Positions 12,286 through 24,375 of a stretch of 64,000 bases of DNA are shown in pieces. The DNA comes from Abelmoschus esculentus (taxonomy: Eukaryota; Streptophyta; Magnoliopsida; Malvales; Malvaceae): NCBI GenBank assembly GCA_035048815.1, contig JAUCBN010000035.1, forward strand, positions 1,004,501 through 1,068,500, read 5' to 3'. Made by a program: the position numbers and the translations under genes. The notes beneath the pieces were generated by a model. It was not told where the DNA came from, did not search any database, and worked only from the letters and a program-made list of their open reading frames with translations. Numbering within the stretch: the stretch's first letter is position 1; each line of letters opens with the position of its first letter.

Positions 12286-13152
12286 TTATTTGATTCGGAC
12301 ATCAGACAAATCAAACCAGATTTGCTTGAAAACCTTGACGATAACATCATGGTATTCATTAGAATTGAGAGAAAGATAACAGGCAAGCAAATCCTCCAAG
12401 TCCTTTGATTCCCTGATGTTGTTCTCCATGATCATCTCCAACATTGATTACCTGAAGTCCCGCTGAGGATTGGACGATGACTTCACCACCGCAAAGCTAC
12501 CGGAGAGACTCGAAATCGAGGACGACACGCTTCTCCGGGCCTGAATCCTTCTACTTGCGATTCTCGGAGAGTTTACCCTAAGCCTTACACCAGGAGAGTT
12601 CACGGTGATTTTCCTTACACCACTACTGTTCTTTTTCTTCGTATCTTTAACCGTGATCGTTTCTTCCTTTACGACGGAGACAGAGACCGAACTCCGACGA
12701 CACTTGATCGGAGGGAGTTCAACTTTAAGATCAGATACATTGCTTTTATCATCGGGTTTGGAGTTCATGAGTTTGCAGCTAAATTCAGTAGTCAGAATGC
12801 AGTCAGACCTGAGTTCTTCCTGCAGGTTAGAGCTTTCACCAGAAGTGGATTTTCTTGGATTTATTTTCCCGGACCGTTGTTTGGATAATTTTCTCGGTGT
12901 GTCCGGGAAATCACCTGGCACAAGCTCCCTGGTGAAATAATACGACTTTCTTGGATAAAAACCCTGGGGTTGCTTTGATTTTGAAGCAGGAGGAGACACC
13001 AACCCATGATTTTGTTTTTTCCAGGTATTATTATTATCATCACTTCCACCGCCGCCGCTGCTGTGGTTTCTTCTGGTTCTTCCAACGCCTTTCAGCTTGT
13101 AAAACCAGACATTGGGTATCATGTCTGATAACCTAAACCTGTAATTACCCAT
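12286..13152 (-). pseudogene. OVATE family protein gene with a premature stop inside the OVATE domain
   Basis: The start is the ATG at 13152-13150. The N-terminus MGNYRFRLSDMIPNVWFYKL is the conserved start of OFP transcriptional repressors. A basic, Ser-rich linker follows, then the beginning of the OVATE domain (SFAVVKSSSNPQRDFR). The next codon is TAA (12450-12448), after 234 residues. Directly downstream in the same frame lies the rest of the domain without another stop: SMLEMIMENN, LEDLLACYLSLNSNEYHD and VFKQIWFDLSDV, ending at a TAA at 12288-12286 (53 codons). The family usually has Glu or Gln at the stop position, so one substitution explains the break. The C-terminal domain mediates binding to TALE homeodomain partners, so the shortened protein would probably lose that role. 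CAGGTAATC at the stop looks like a splice donor, but I see no matching in-frame acceptor. A sequencing error is possible. Confidence 0.8.
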
Positions 13153-16100
13153 GATCAAAAAGTTGTTCTCTCTTCGTGTTAAAAAGTTAATGGTTTTCTA
13201 CAGAAAAGAATGAGAGAGATATGGGGACTGAAAGAAGAGAAGAAGATGAACAACGCAGTGATTGAAAAATGGTGAAAGAGTGGGGTCAAGGAAAGGGAGA
13301 AACAAAAAGTTGGCAATGGCGGATGAGAAAAAGACAATGGGTTCCAGGTGGTGGTGACTGCCTTTGCTACTTATAACCCTTAATCAACAAACCTAAGGTG
13401 TAGGGTTTGACATGGTCATGAAGTCTAAATGTTAAATAATTTATTAAAAAAATCTTATTTTAAACATTAATTAAGTATCATTTCCTTAACCATTGATCTT
13501 CGGAAACGATAATCATTTTTAACTAATGAGATAAGATAATTTATGCTGCGATTGTAAACCTAATTTAGAACGATTGAATCATTATAAACCACCCCAACCG
13601 CCTGCTATGTTTAATAAAGAGGCTAAAACCATAATTTGACTCTTACAAGACAGGTATCCCCAACTAAAGCCTGTTCATGTTTTATTTCCCTACATTACAG
13701 ACCCTATGCCCCAGCATCTATGTCTTTGAACGTTAAAACTGATCAGTTATTTCATATGTTCATTTACCAAATCTTGTATCGACGTGGCTCACATGGCGGC
13801 CATCAGATTGACCCCACGGCCCACAGGCACCATCATCATCTCTCTCTCCCACATGTAACCATGAAAGTGGTTTTAGGAAAAGAGTAGGGGACAGCTTCAT
13901 ATTCAGCTTTATATCTGCAATAGCATTTGCTTTCTGTTCTAATCCACACTTTTTGTAAGCAATAGACCTATTTCCATGAATATGCTTTTAAACCCTCAAT
14001 TACTACAACTTTGCTTTTCAGCATTTGAGAAGTCGATTGTTTGGACGAAATGGAAAAATGAAAACAACAAAAGGTCTGAAAATTTGGAAAGGTGATTCCG
14101 GGAATGCAATGTGTTTGTCTTGTAGGAAAATCTTGTGGCCCATCGATGTGGATTTTTGCATGGAAATAAAGTCTGGTACTGATATTGGACACTTCGCAGT
14201 TCATGGGAAAGAGCCGATACATCGAAATAGCCGGTGTAGATACTCGATGCAACGACGGTATGCTAGAGATCGGAGAAATGTTCACTCGATACAACGACGG
14301 TGTTTGTTATATACGGACTCAAATTCTAATTAGTAATTAAATTCGATTTTATTATAATTCTAGCGGTCGAACGTAGGGACTTAAAATGCAATGAATCCAA
14401 GTTTTTTTTTTTTTTTTTATCAGCAATGAATCTTCTTCTGCAATCATTACAGGACAAAACCCTGAGTCACAACAAACACAAAGACCGAATTAGATCATGA
14501 ACTCATCAAGTGTGTGATCCTAGAAGGTTACCCCATCGTTGTCTGATTTCTGGACATCCTTAAATTGGCTAAAACAAAACCAGTGTAAACACAACCTTTC
14601 TTCTCATCTTTCCCCTCCCATCACCCTTGTCCACTGATACGTTAGTGTCCCTGGAAATTTCTTAAAAAGCTTGGCGGTACGTATTTACAGCATCAGGACA
14701 AAACATTCATTTGTCTTCCATCACTGACACTGCTTGATTTATTACACACACTCCTATCGTACAGAGACAGTGGCAAGCATTTGCATTAGGCCTGTTAAAC
14801 ATACACGGATTAAGAAAAGGACGGGGTCTATAATCTATATAGGATTCAGAGAGCTCGGTTCACGAGGTTTTCAGGTTTGGTTAAATGGTCCCAGACCTGG
14901 TCTGGACATGTTGCTGGAGGAACAAGAGCTTTGGGTTTAAGGGGATAGTAAATGTGTCCGAAGTCTCTAGTCAAGTTGAGTGGGGGCCTAGTTGTGATTG
15001 CTTGACCTGCCTCGGCTATTTTTTTAGTTAATGGCACGTTTGTTGAATCATTGATGAAGGACTAGGGCTGAAAATTTTACTAGATCGTCTGAAATTTGTT
15101 TGAATTTCGAGTTCGAAATAAATCGATACGAGTTTTGGAAAGAATTGAATCCGACAGTTTAGTCAAGTATTTTGTTAAACTTTTAGGATCAAATCTAAAT
15201 TAAATTAGATTTTTATTATGTCAGATTAAATCGTATGTAAAATATATTAAACTCAAGATGATTCAAGATCAACTAAAACTTTTAAATTCTGGGTCAGAGT
15301 AAGAATGTCCAAAAATTCATCCGACCTGTCCGGTTGTCATCTTTGCCTAAGGATGGACCAAGAATAGATTCAGGCAGGCAGGCAGGCTGTGCTTTTTATG
15401 TAACCCGGTATGTATTTTACTCAGTTTGATATGTTTTCATATGTAGCTGGGCTCACTGAACCAACTAGTGGGTCGAGACGGCAGATTTAAGGACCCAAGC
15501 AGGTCTTCCTGAGTTTGAGTCACCCCTAAACAACATGAGATAGATATCAGTAGACAGGTTGATTCGGATTTGAACTCGAATATAAGAGTATGAATTTATA
15601 GAAACTAATGGTTTAATATATCATTCTATAATTGATTTTGTTAATTTCTAATAAGGGTTATATTTTTATACATAAATTATAGAATTTTTTATACAATTAT
15701 TCATAATTAAATTAAAAATCTAAAACATCAATGACATAGGTGCCACAAGACCATTGAAGTTAGTTATTGAATAAATCCCAACCAGCATTATCAAGAAGCA
15801 TGGAACTACCATGTTTCCCATAGGGACTCGACAGTGTCCGCCGGCCGACATTGACGTCAGATCCTGCCATCAGTGTCATGTCGTCGGATCCTGGCCGAGA
15901 AGGCTCGAGACATGAGCACAAAGTATACGAATATAATGACCATGACGAAGCACCCAAATTCATTCGATCCTATTGACGTTTGAAACTCCGACCACCTCTC
16001 AATTACTTCGAGACCCATACAAAACTTATGTGGTATAATATTTACAAATCAATACCAACGACAAAAGATCCAACGAGCTGGTTTAAGTAATAATCAGTTT

Positions 16101-16491
16101 GATATCATTAAATAAGTTTTGAGTTAAAGTCTTGTATAAAAAAAAAACCCTTAAAAGACCATAATCAAGTGTATTCCACAATTCTATATATTGTTTCACC
16201 TTGAAGACCCAACATCTATAATTAATTCCTTACAACTACTCTATCTGCATTATCTGAAATGTAATAAATTTGTTTGTCCTAGTCTTTAGGGATAAAGAGG
16301 CAAATGGATAAGCCAACACACCTAGCTAGGGTATTTATTATTTGAAGAGCAGGATATGAATTCATATTATTTATAAGGAATAATATTTGTTTATTCAGTG
16401 TAATAATTTTTAAATTTTATATATCTTTTGAAGTATTATATAATAAAACAACTGATTTAGATTAATAGTAAAATATAAAATAAATCTTAAA
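13153..16491. other. Intergenic region between the OVATE gene and the solo LTR
   Basis: The part next to 13152 is probably the leader and promoter of the OVATE gene. Further on, small open frames near 13636-13887, 14025-14333 and 14734-14940 resemble no family I know. A GC-richer patch at about 15760-15970 has a minus-strand open frame of 67 codons ending in GWDLFNN; it may be a gene fragment but I cannot identify it. Confidence 0.35.
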
Positions 16492-16496
16492 CATCT

Positions 16497-19222
16497 TGTC
16501 AACACGAATAATATATAAATAATAATAAATAATAATAAATAATAAATAATAATAATATAATAAAATATTGAAAAATAATAAAAAAAACCCCAAAAAATCT
16601 GGAAAATGGAGTTAGGAGTATGGCCGGATTCTTTGGAGTGGTTTTAGTTGTTGGGATTCATAGGAGTTAGGATTGAGTTAGGATTCTAGCTTGAATCCCT
16701 TTAAAAGGGATTCATTCGAACCAATTTGGGGAGAAATTTTGGAGGCGGGAATTGGTTCTAGAGATTGGGGGATTTGAAGCGTGAATCGGCTGGAACTAGA
16801 AGTAATCTTTGTTGTTGGAAGCTTGAGGTAAGATTTTCGGGTGTTTTCTCCAGTTCCATTTTTGTTTTGGTTGCTTAAGTTCTAAGGGTTTGAGTTTTGG
16901 TTGGCTTGGGGTAGTGATCGGCTAGTTAGGATTATTTTAGATTGTTTTTTAGGTTGTTTAGATGCAAGAAACTCTGTTTTCGGGCGGTTTTGATTGGTTT
17001 CCAGGCCGTTCGAGGGTTTCGGCGAGGTTACCGGCACCAAAAGCAGCCTTCGACAGCGTTTTGGTGGCGATCGGCTCTTCTTTGGAGTCGCCGACGAACT
17101 TGCCGGAATTGTCTTGGACGACGGCGGGATGGATCAAGCGGCGGTGCGTGCGACGGATCTTCGCTGTGTTCTTCATGTTCTTCGTGTTCATGAAGAATAC
17201 TGAAGAACACCATGATAAGTTCATGGTTTTGATCCATTTTGTCTTTTATTTCTGGGTTTGATGTGTTTAAGCCCAGAGGTTTTGGTTGCTGAGTCAGCGC
17301 ACCGAGTTGAGGGAGGAGAAATCTGACCGAGTCCACTTGGTTTTGGATGCTTTATACCCCCTAAAGCGGCATCGTTTTGAGGAAGCGGGTACGCGGGCCG
17401 GATCCGGGTTAAACCCGGATCCGCGCGTTTTGACTGGATAGGGGCAAATCACCCTTTAGGTCCTCCAGTTTTAGGTTGTAAGATATTTTAGCCCCTAAAC
17501 CCTTAGATTTAATTCAATTAGGTCCCTAGGATCCCAATTAGGTCCTTAAAACTTTAGAATTCATCCAATTAGGTCCTTAAGCCCCTAGATTAACCCCTAG
17601 GATTCGAATTAATTTATTTTAGACTAAAATTAGGGCTTAAAATTAATTTTTTAAAACTTAAAATTTATTAATTAAGTTCTAAATTAGAATTTAATTTAAT
17701 TTTTAAGAAAACTTTGAAATTAATTTAATCTAATTAAACCTAATTTAAAATTAATTTGATCCTTAAAACCTAAAAATTAGACTTTAATTAGGTTTAATTT
17801 AATTCTTAAAACTTAGAAAATAATTTTAATTAAATTATTTTAATTAATTTTAATTTCTAAAAAAATAAGTTTTAAAATTAATTCAACTTAACTAGGTCTA
17901 GTTTTGCCTTTAACCTTAAAACACTCATCAAATTAGACTTTAATTAGGCTATTTAAATTCTTAAAATTTAGAATTAATTTTTAATTAATTATTTTAATTA
18001 ATTTTAATTAATTTCTAAAAGATAAAATTTAAAACTAATTAGGTCTAATTAGCCCAAATTTCACCAAAACTCAGCTTTAATTAGGTTAATTTAAGTTCTT
18101 AAAAATTTAGAAACTTTTTAATTAAGTCTCTTAACTAATTTAAAATTTTATAAGGTAAGATTTAAAGATTAACTTAATTAAATCTAAATTTAACCTTAAT
18201 CGAGTTAAAAACCTAGACTTTAATTAAGTTTTAATTAAACTTTTGAAGTTAGGAAGATTTAATTAATTAATTTAATTAAAAATTTCTAAACTTTAAAGTT
18301 AATTTCACACTAATCCTTCTTTTGAGGTTTGGTTTCTAGTCCCTTTTGATCTTTATTAATGCAAGTCCCTTTGTACTTATTATGAGAATTTTTGATGTAA
18401 TTTTGTACTCTCATGATTCTAATGAAATATCAAGTTCCTTTTTTTTTTTATGATATTCCCGCATAGCATATCTTAGGAAGATCACTTAATAAACATTTAA
18501 GTTAATTAATTTAGAGCCCCTAGGACTAGTCGCTTTAATTAATTAATTTAATTAGGGAGATAATCTAGTAACATAACATTTGAATCTTATGTCTCGGATA
18601 CACTAAAGAGGTTGGTGTTTTGACGTACCATGATGCTGACCTAGAGAGTGTACATTGGCATCGAATTCATGTGTTATTTAAAACCTAGAATTTTGACGAA
18701 ATAACTTAGGTTTAGAATTAAATAAAATGGATAGGTAAGTAACTAGTAACATTATTAACTTAGGTTTTAAACACTTAAAGCAATGGAGCCTTTTTAGGAA
18801 TAGAACTTAAAATGAACAAGATAAAAATGGTCATGCATTTTGCTTTAGCCTTTTGAGGCGGAAGTTACATTCCTTTAAATTTGGGTGAGGTTTCCTATCT
18901 AGAGGACGTCTCGTTCAACTCAAATTTAAAGGTGATGTAACTTCTAAATCAAAAAGATATCCAAAATTCAAATAATGTTCAATTAACAATGAAAAATTAA
19001 ATTAATATCTATCTTCAAAGTGTCAATGCCACGTAAATTTTTCCAAGGTACCAATTTTTTTTGGTGTTTGTAAGGGTCGTCCTTGCATGTAACCGACTCC
19101 CGAACCCAATATTTTTAAATGAATCTCTGGTTTATTTTATGGTGTCTGGCCTACCTAAGTGACCGGTGGCGACTCCAAGTCAATTTTTCAAAATTAAATT
19201 ATATTTTAAAGAGGTCGCGACA
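16497..19222. mobile_element. Solo LTR of a large (Gypsy-like) retrotransposon, 2726 bp
   Basis: It begins TGTCAACACG and ends GGTCGCGACA, giving the TG...CA (TGTC...GACA) ends of an LTR. It is flanked by CATCT at 16492-16496 and again at 19223-19227, a perfect 5-bp target duplication. Both flanks abut a single LTR with no internal domain, so the original element was lost by LTR-LTR recombination. Inside are an AAT microsatellite near the 5' end, a GC-rich core at about 16730-17450, and repeated 'AATTAGGTCC' phrases at about 17510-17600. GGTGGCGACTCC near the 3' end is typical of large plant Gypsy LTRs. Small open frames near 16942-17336 lie in the GC-rich core and are not genes. Confidence 0.85.
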
Positions 19223-19579
19223 CATCTATATTGATAAGACATTACATTATCAAGAAGAACATGTAAGTTCAAAAAGATGACATTGTTAGGAAGGATAATC
19301 TCTTACCTCGAATATAAATAATAAAACGAACATATATATTAAAAAAAATCACAGATAAAATTAAACACTTGATAAATTGAATTGAAAAAAATTATTTTAT
19401 AAATCCTCCGGTAATCCAAAAGACTAAAAGTTAATAAGAATATAAAAACAATTTTTTTTTAAAAAAATCAATAATAAAACCGTCACCCAAAAACTTTCCA
19501 TCAATTTAGAAAGTTTACTTATGCTTAATTGCTTATTTTTCTCCTGTAAACACTTGATGTACGAACACTTAATTACTTA

Positions 19580-20271
19580 TGTTTATAGTATTTTTTTGTT
19601 TTTTTTGGATAAATTTAGTTTCTAATCTATATCTTTTTGACAAATATCTTATTTTTTAACTAGTTTAATGATTGGACCGTTAAAAATTTAACGATGATAT
19701 AAATGGAATATAATTTTAAATGACATGGAATGTAACTTATCAAATAATATAATTTTATTCTAATATAAAATATAAAACAATTAAAATTCAAATAAAATAT
19801 TAAAAAATAATTAATTCTAAAATAAAAATAATAAAACATTCTTAACCCTAACTATCATAAAATCAATATCTTATTCGAATTATGTCTATATTTTTTATTC
19901 TAAAATAAAAACATAAACATAATTTGAATAAGATTTTGATTTTATCGTAGTTAGTATTAAGAATGTTTAATAATCTTTTATTTTAGAATTAATTAATTTT
20001 TAATATTTTATTTGAATTTTAATTGTTTTATATTTTATATTAGAATAAAATTATATTTCATATATATATATATTTGATATGTTACATTCTATGTCATTTA
20101 AAATTATATTTCATATATATTATCATTAAATTTTTAACGGTCCATTCATCAAGCTAGTTAAAAAATAAGATATTTGACAAAAAGATATAGGTTAAAGACT
20201 AAATTTACCCCAAAAAATAAAGATCAAAACGACAAAAACTATAAATATTAAGGGTTAAAATTATCTTTATG
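19580..20271. mobile_element. Foldback element, copy 3, directly upstream of the CIPK
   Basis: The right end (GGGTTAAAATTATCTTTATG) matches the other two copies, as do mirrored internal blocks such as GGACCGTTAAAAATTTAACG. The left end is degraded and the boundary near 19580 is approximate. The element ends about 145 bp before the CIPK start codon, so it forms much of that gene's upstream region. Confidence 0.6.
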
Positions 20272-20415
20272 TTTTATTTTAATCCTCAAGAATATTCAAA
20301 ATTATGACTACGTCACCCGAAAGACAAAAACCAGCCATACCACCGTGGATAAATAGCTTCATGACGAAACAAAATCAAATCAAATCTCACTGTTATCCAA
20401 TTTTCTCAGAATCAA

Positions 20416-21483
20416 ATGCCTGAGGTTGAAGGCACGGCAAGTTCCAGTGGAGCAACTGAGTCGTCGGAGACGATGACCTTGTTTGGGAAATACGAGGTAG
20501 GAAAGCTGCTAGGATGCGGGGCTTTCGCAAAAGTTTACCACGCGCGCAACGTCGACAACGGGCAGAGCGTGGCGATCAAGGCAGTCAGCAAGAAGAAGGT
20601 TTTCAAAGGCGGGCTCATGGTGCAGGTGAAGAGGGAGATCGCTATCATGCGCCGGTTGCGCCACCCAAATATTGTCAAGCTCATCGAGGTGTTGGCTACC
20701 AAGACGAAGATTTATTTCGTCATGGAGTTCGCCAAAGGCGGGGAGATGTTCAGGAGGGTTTCGAGGGGTCGTTTCAGTGAAGATCTCAGCCGTCGGTATT
20801 TCCAGCAGTTGATCTCCGCCGTCAGGTTCTGCCACTCGAGAGGCGTTTATCACCGCGATTTGAAACCGGAGAATCTCCTCCTCGACGAGAATTGGAACTT
20901 GAAAATAACGGACTTCGGACTTAGCGCGGTCAAGGATCAGATCCATCCCGACGGTCTCCTCCATACTTTATGCGGTACGCCCGCGTACGTGGCACCGGAG
21001 ATTCTAGCGAAGCAAGGATACGACGGCGCCAAAATTGACGTGTGGTCATGCGGCATCGTTTTATATGTTCTCCACGCCGGATATCTACCGTTCAACGAGA
21101 CCAATCTAATGGCGATGTACCGCCGTATTAATAAAGGCGAATTCCGGTTCCCAAAATGGACGTCTCCCGATCTCCGACGATTTATATCCCGACATTTAGA
21201 CACCAATCCAGAAACAAGGATCACCGTCGATGAAATCCTCAACGATCCCTGGTTCAAGAAAGATTACAAAGAGATCAAATTCCACGCCGAGGATTTCGAA
21301 TTGAAAGGAGATAGTACGCCGAGCACCACTGACTGCTTAAACGCCTTCGATATAATATCATTCTCAACCGGTTTCGACCTCTCCGGTTTGTTCAACGAGA
21401 CCGACTTTTGGGTTCGGAAAGAGCAGCTCGTATCGGAAGAGAAACCGGAAACAAGGACAGATTCGAGTCGAGTTCGAGCTTGA
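20416..21483 (+). CDS. CBL-interacting protein kinase (CIPK/SnRK3), C-terminally truncated, intronless, 355 aa
   Basis: A single exon encodes a SnRK3 kinase. Residues 26-280 form the kinase domain: GKLLGCGAFAKVY glycine loop, Lys55 in VAIK, HRD 146-148, DFG 166-168, and activation loop LHTLCGTPAYVAPE ending at 195. At 308-326 lies the NAF motif (LNAFDIISFSTGFDLSGLF), which binds CBL calcium sensors and inhibits the kinase. Family members are usually about 420-460 residues, with a PPI domain after NAF that docks PP2C phosphatases. Here the protein ends about 29 residues after NAF with RTDSSRVRA, and the DNA at that point turns into a TCGAG-rich repeat. I infer that the true C-terminus was replaced by repeat sequence. 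CBL binding and kinase activity could survive, but PP2C docking should not. Membership of the intronless CIPK clade is clear; the exact orthologue is not. Confidence 0.88.
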   Translation: MPEVEGTASSSGATESSETMTLFGKYEVGKLLGCGAFAKVYHARNVDNGQSVAIKAVSKKKVFKGGLMVQVKREIAIMRRLRHPNIVKLIEVLATKTKIYFVMEFAKGGEMFRRVSRGRFSEDLSRRYFQQLISAVRFCHSRGVYHRDLKPENLLLDENWNLKITDFGLSAVKDQIHPDGLLHTLCGTPAYVAPEILAKQGYDGAKIDVWSCGIVLYVLHAGYLPFNETNLMAMYRRINKGEFRFPKWTSPDLRRFISRHLDTNPETRITVDEILNDPWFKKDYKEIKFHAEDFELKGDSTPSTTDCLNAFDIISFSTGFDLSGLFNETDFWVRKEQLVSEEKPETRTDSSRVRA

Positions 21484-21880
21484 GTAATTTTAAACGAGGC
21501 TAAAAAATTTGAGCTCGGCTCGACTCGTTTAGAACTCGAGTCGAGTTCGGGCTTTTTTCGAGCCTAATCGAGTTAAGTATTAACCGATCTTTGACCATGT
21601 TAGACTTGAGTAACTCTTATCTCTTACGTCTCATTTAAAGCCTAACGGATAAAAAACTTTGATATACAAGTTGTGTAAACTCAAGCTTGTTAATTTTAGG
21701 TTTTAGTATGTTAATTTAGAACGTAAGACTTATGTTTAGGGTTTAAATTTTAGGGTTTCAAAGTATATTTATATTTTTAAGTAGCTCGTGAGCTTTTCGA
21801 GTCGAGTATCATGTAGCTCGTCTCGTCAAGAACTCGAGCCGAGTCCAATCTAATCGAGCTTAGAACTCGCGATCTGTCCC
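21460..21880. repeat. TCGAG/AGCTCG-rich dispersed repeat at the CIPK 3' end
   Basis: Two clusters of degenerate palindromic phrases (ACTCGAGTCGAGTTCG, GAGCTCGGCTCGACTCG, then AAGAACTCGAGCCGAGTCC) lie at about 21460-21570 and 21780-21870. They are partly inverted relative to each other and enclose AT-rich DNA. This looks like a small dispersed transposon-derived element. Its left edge supplies the last codons and stop of the CIPK. No target duplication could be identified. Confidence 0.5.
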
Positions 21881-22712
21881 GTTTCATTTACGGTCCTAAT
21901 CTTACCTATAAATCTACTCCCTAGTATTAAATTGTCTCCAACTCGATGCAAGTTTAGAATTAAACATTAGCGCGTTAATGGGTTTTGATTATGTACTTCA
22001 TAATGTATAATTATAAATTATTTAAAATAAAATTTTATTTAAATTAATTATTATATTGAATTTTTAAAATTTTTAAATTTTCATTATTTTCTATCTAGCA
22101 CCCATAAAATAAATCTACAAAATATTTTTTGAGTTTAATTTAATAAAATATCAAATAATAAAAAAACAAATAGTAAAATAAACTATATACAACTGATACG
22201 ATATCCCAAAAAATTATATACAAAATATATATTTCATGTTTGTGTCTTTGGGCTACAAAAAAGATTCAGAATATCGTTGTGGGTTGGGTTGCCTTCCCTA
22301 ACCACTTAGAGCCTACGATATGATATTATAGTTTAGGAGAGATGAAAACGATATTTATAAATAATAATTTTTTTAATTTTTAATATTTTATTAATTTAAG
22401 ATAAAATCATAAATAATTTTTTACTATATCTTTATAAGTATGATTTGATTTTCAAACACACTCATAATTTTTTAACTTTTTATTTACGTTCATTTTAATT
22501 TATTGTGCTAAAATACCGAGAATAATTCTTTGCGAGAAAAGAACATTAATTTATTCGTTTGTTTGTATCAACGGATAGATTTACACCGTGAGTTGGGCAA
22601 CACAAATCTGGACCGTATAATGAATGGAATCCATGGAATTGCGTGTGGAGAAGGACAGTTCGAAAACGGATTTCACGAGGAAAAGGGGAACGCACCGGCG
22701 AGTTTAATGATT
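21881..22712. other. AT-rich intergenic DNA downstream of the CIPK
   Basis: I looked for a displaced CIPK PPI domain in this stretch and did not see one. Small open frames near 22530-22763 are not recognisable. Confidence 0.35.
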
Positions 22713-22721
22713 CCAAAAATA

Positions 22722-22923
22722 AGAAAAATTATATTATGGGTCAGTTCCACTACCTGTCTATGAGACCAATCAATAAAAATTGTTCAGTTCATCAATTTTT
22801 CCATGTCATAATTTTTTTTCCAAGTGAATCTTCACTTAAAAAATTAAAAAATAATGAAGTGTATAATTTCTATTGGTTGATCCCATGAATAACGTGATGG
22901 GACTGATTCATGATATAATTTCT
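22722..22923. mobile_element. Palindromic MITE, family M, copy 3, 9-bp TSD
   Basis: The left end AGAAAAATTATATTATGGG mirrors the right end, which finishes CATGATATAATTTCT. Internal blocks GGGTCAGTTCCAC and GATGGGACTGATTC are complementary, and GTGAATCTTCACTT sits near the centre. It is flanked by CCAAAAATA at 22713-22721 and 22924-22932, a perfect 9-bp target duplication. Confidence 0.82.
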
Positions 22924-22932
22924 CCAAAAATA

Positions 22933-24375
22933 GGGGTATCAAAGGAATAAAATTGGACGAGAAGGATTTAAATAGTAATTTTAAAAAATTTAGTTATAAG
23001 ATTTTTTAATAATTAATGAATTAATTTTATGTTCGAGAATTTTTTAATTATATTTCATATATGTATATAATATATAAAAATGATATATAATTAATTAATA
23101 TCATAATATTATAAACGTTTATAATTAAATTTAAACAGAAACTCAAAAAAATTTGATTTAAAATAACTCAAATTTTGTAAATATGTCAAAAAAATTAAAT
23201 AAAATTTAAATTATAAAATACAATTTATCGATTCAGTTAACTCCAAAAGATTTTAACTTGACTCAATCAAATTTTAACCTATAACTACTTAAACTTAATT
23301 TTTTATCTCTTACTCTCTTGTATCTCTTTTTAATTTTTTAAATGAAAAAATATTTTATCATATATTATTAAATTATTTATTAAATTCATATTTTAATTCA
23401 AATTAAGTATAAATTAAAAAAACTATTCGAAACATTGCCTTTTTTCTCTTATTTTTTTATTTTTAATTAAAATTTAAAATGATTATAATTATACTTGTAA
23501 TATTATTAAATCATCAATATCATATAATAATATAGGGACCAATTTACAAAAAAATATAAATCTTAAGGACTCGACGTTACTTTATACCAAAGGAGAGTCA
23601 AATTAAGCATTTAGCGGTTGAATTTCTACTTTCGTTTTTTAGAATTTCAACTCTTCTTTGAAAGAGTCTAATTCTTTACATTACACGTCATGCCTTTCTT
23701 TTTTAAAAAGGATAATATAATAAAAGAAAAGAATATATAAAAAATTAAACCGACCATTTCAACGAACCCGTTTTACAAAAAAGACCGGTCCAGTAAAACT
23801 GGTTCAGAAGGATTGCTTATATAAAAATCAATTTTCTTTTCGTCCCCATTTTCTTCTCTTTTATCTGTTTTTTTTACAAAATTTTCATCTCAGAGAAAAA
23901 AAATCTCACTGTTCTTTTGTTGGTAAGAGAGGGATCCGATTCAACGAGACGACCCGATTAGGCTTCGGATGGGAAACCTTAATCTGTAAGTTCCTTGAAT
24001 CCCTCACGCATTCGATTATTTGGAAAGTAACAATTTGGGGGTAACCCTAAACCAGTCCATTTCCTGGGATTTTATTGTATTTTCCAATGTGTATAATTAA
24101 TTGACGATTGAACTATTAATGCGTGGTTAAGTTTTGTTTTGTTTTCTATTTTTGAAGATTTATGATTGTAAATGTTGTTTAGGGTTCTTGAAGCACCGAC
24201 GAATTGCCGCGTTTAAATATTTATTTTCATTTCGGATGAGAAGTTAGGGTTAGGGTTTTCAATTTCGGCCCATCGTTTTTTGAAGAGGAAATTGAAGGGA
24301 TTGGGGGTTTGACTTTTAGGTTTTGTTTTGGGTTGATTGTATAAACGGGAGAGATAGGTGGGGTTTTAGAGGATA
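22933..24375 (+). promoter_or_regulatory. Upstream region and 5' leader of the NST1-like gene
   Basis: AT-rich to about 23830, then a leader-like stretch. A probable 5' UTR exon ends at a good donor (AATCT|GTAAGTTCC, donor at 23985), so a leader intron is likely before the coding exon at 24376. A short upstream ATG at about 23969 precedes that donor. Exact transcript ends are not visible. Confidence 0.4.

Noticed and set aside
12183..12386. Open frame of 67 codons at the 3' end of the OVATE gene
   Set aside because: It is out of frame with the OVATE domain, whose own frame (12447-12286) encodes the recognisable sequence.
16942..17336. Several overlapping open frames of 69-102 codons on both strands
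   Set aside because: They lie in the GC-rich core of the solo LTR, have no domain, and overlap one another in several frames.
20509..20964. 151-codon minus-strand open frame inside the CIPK
   Set aside because: Antisense shadow of a high-GC kinase exon; no recognisable domain.
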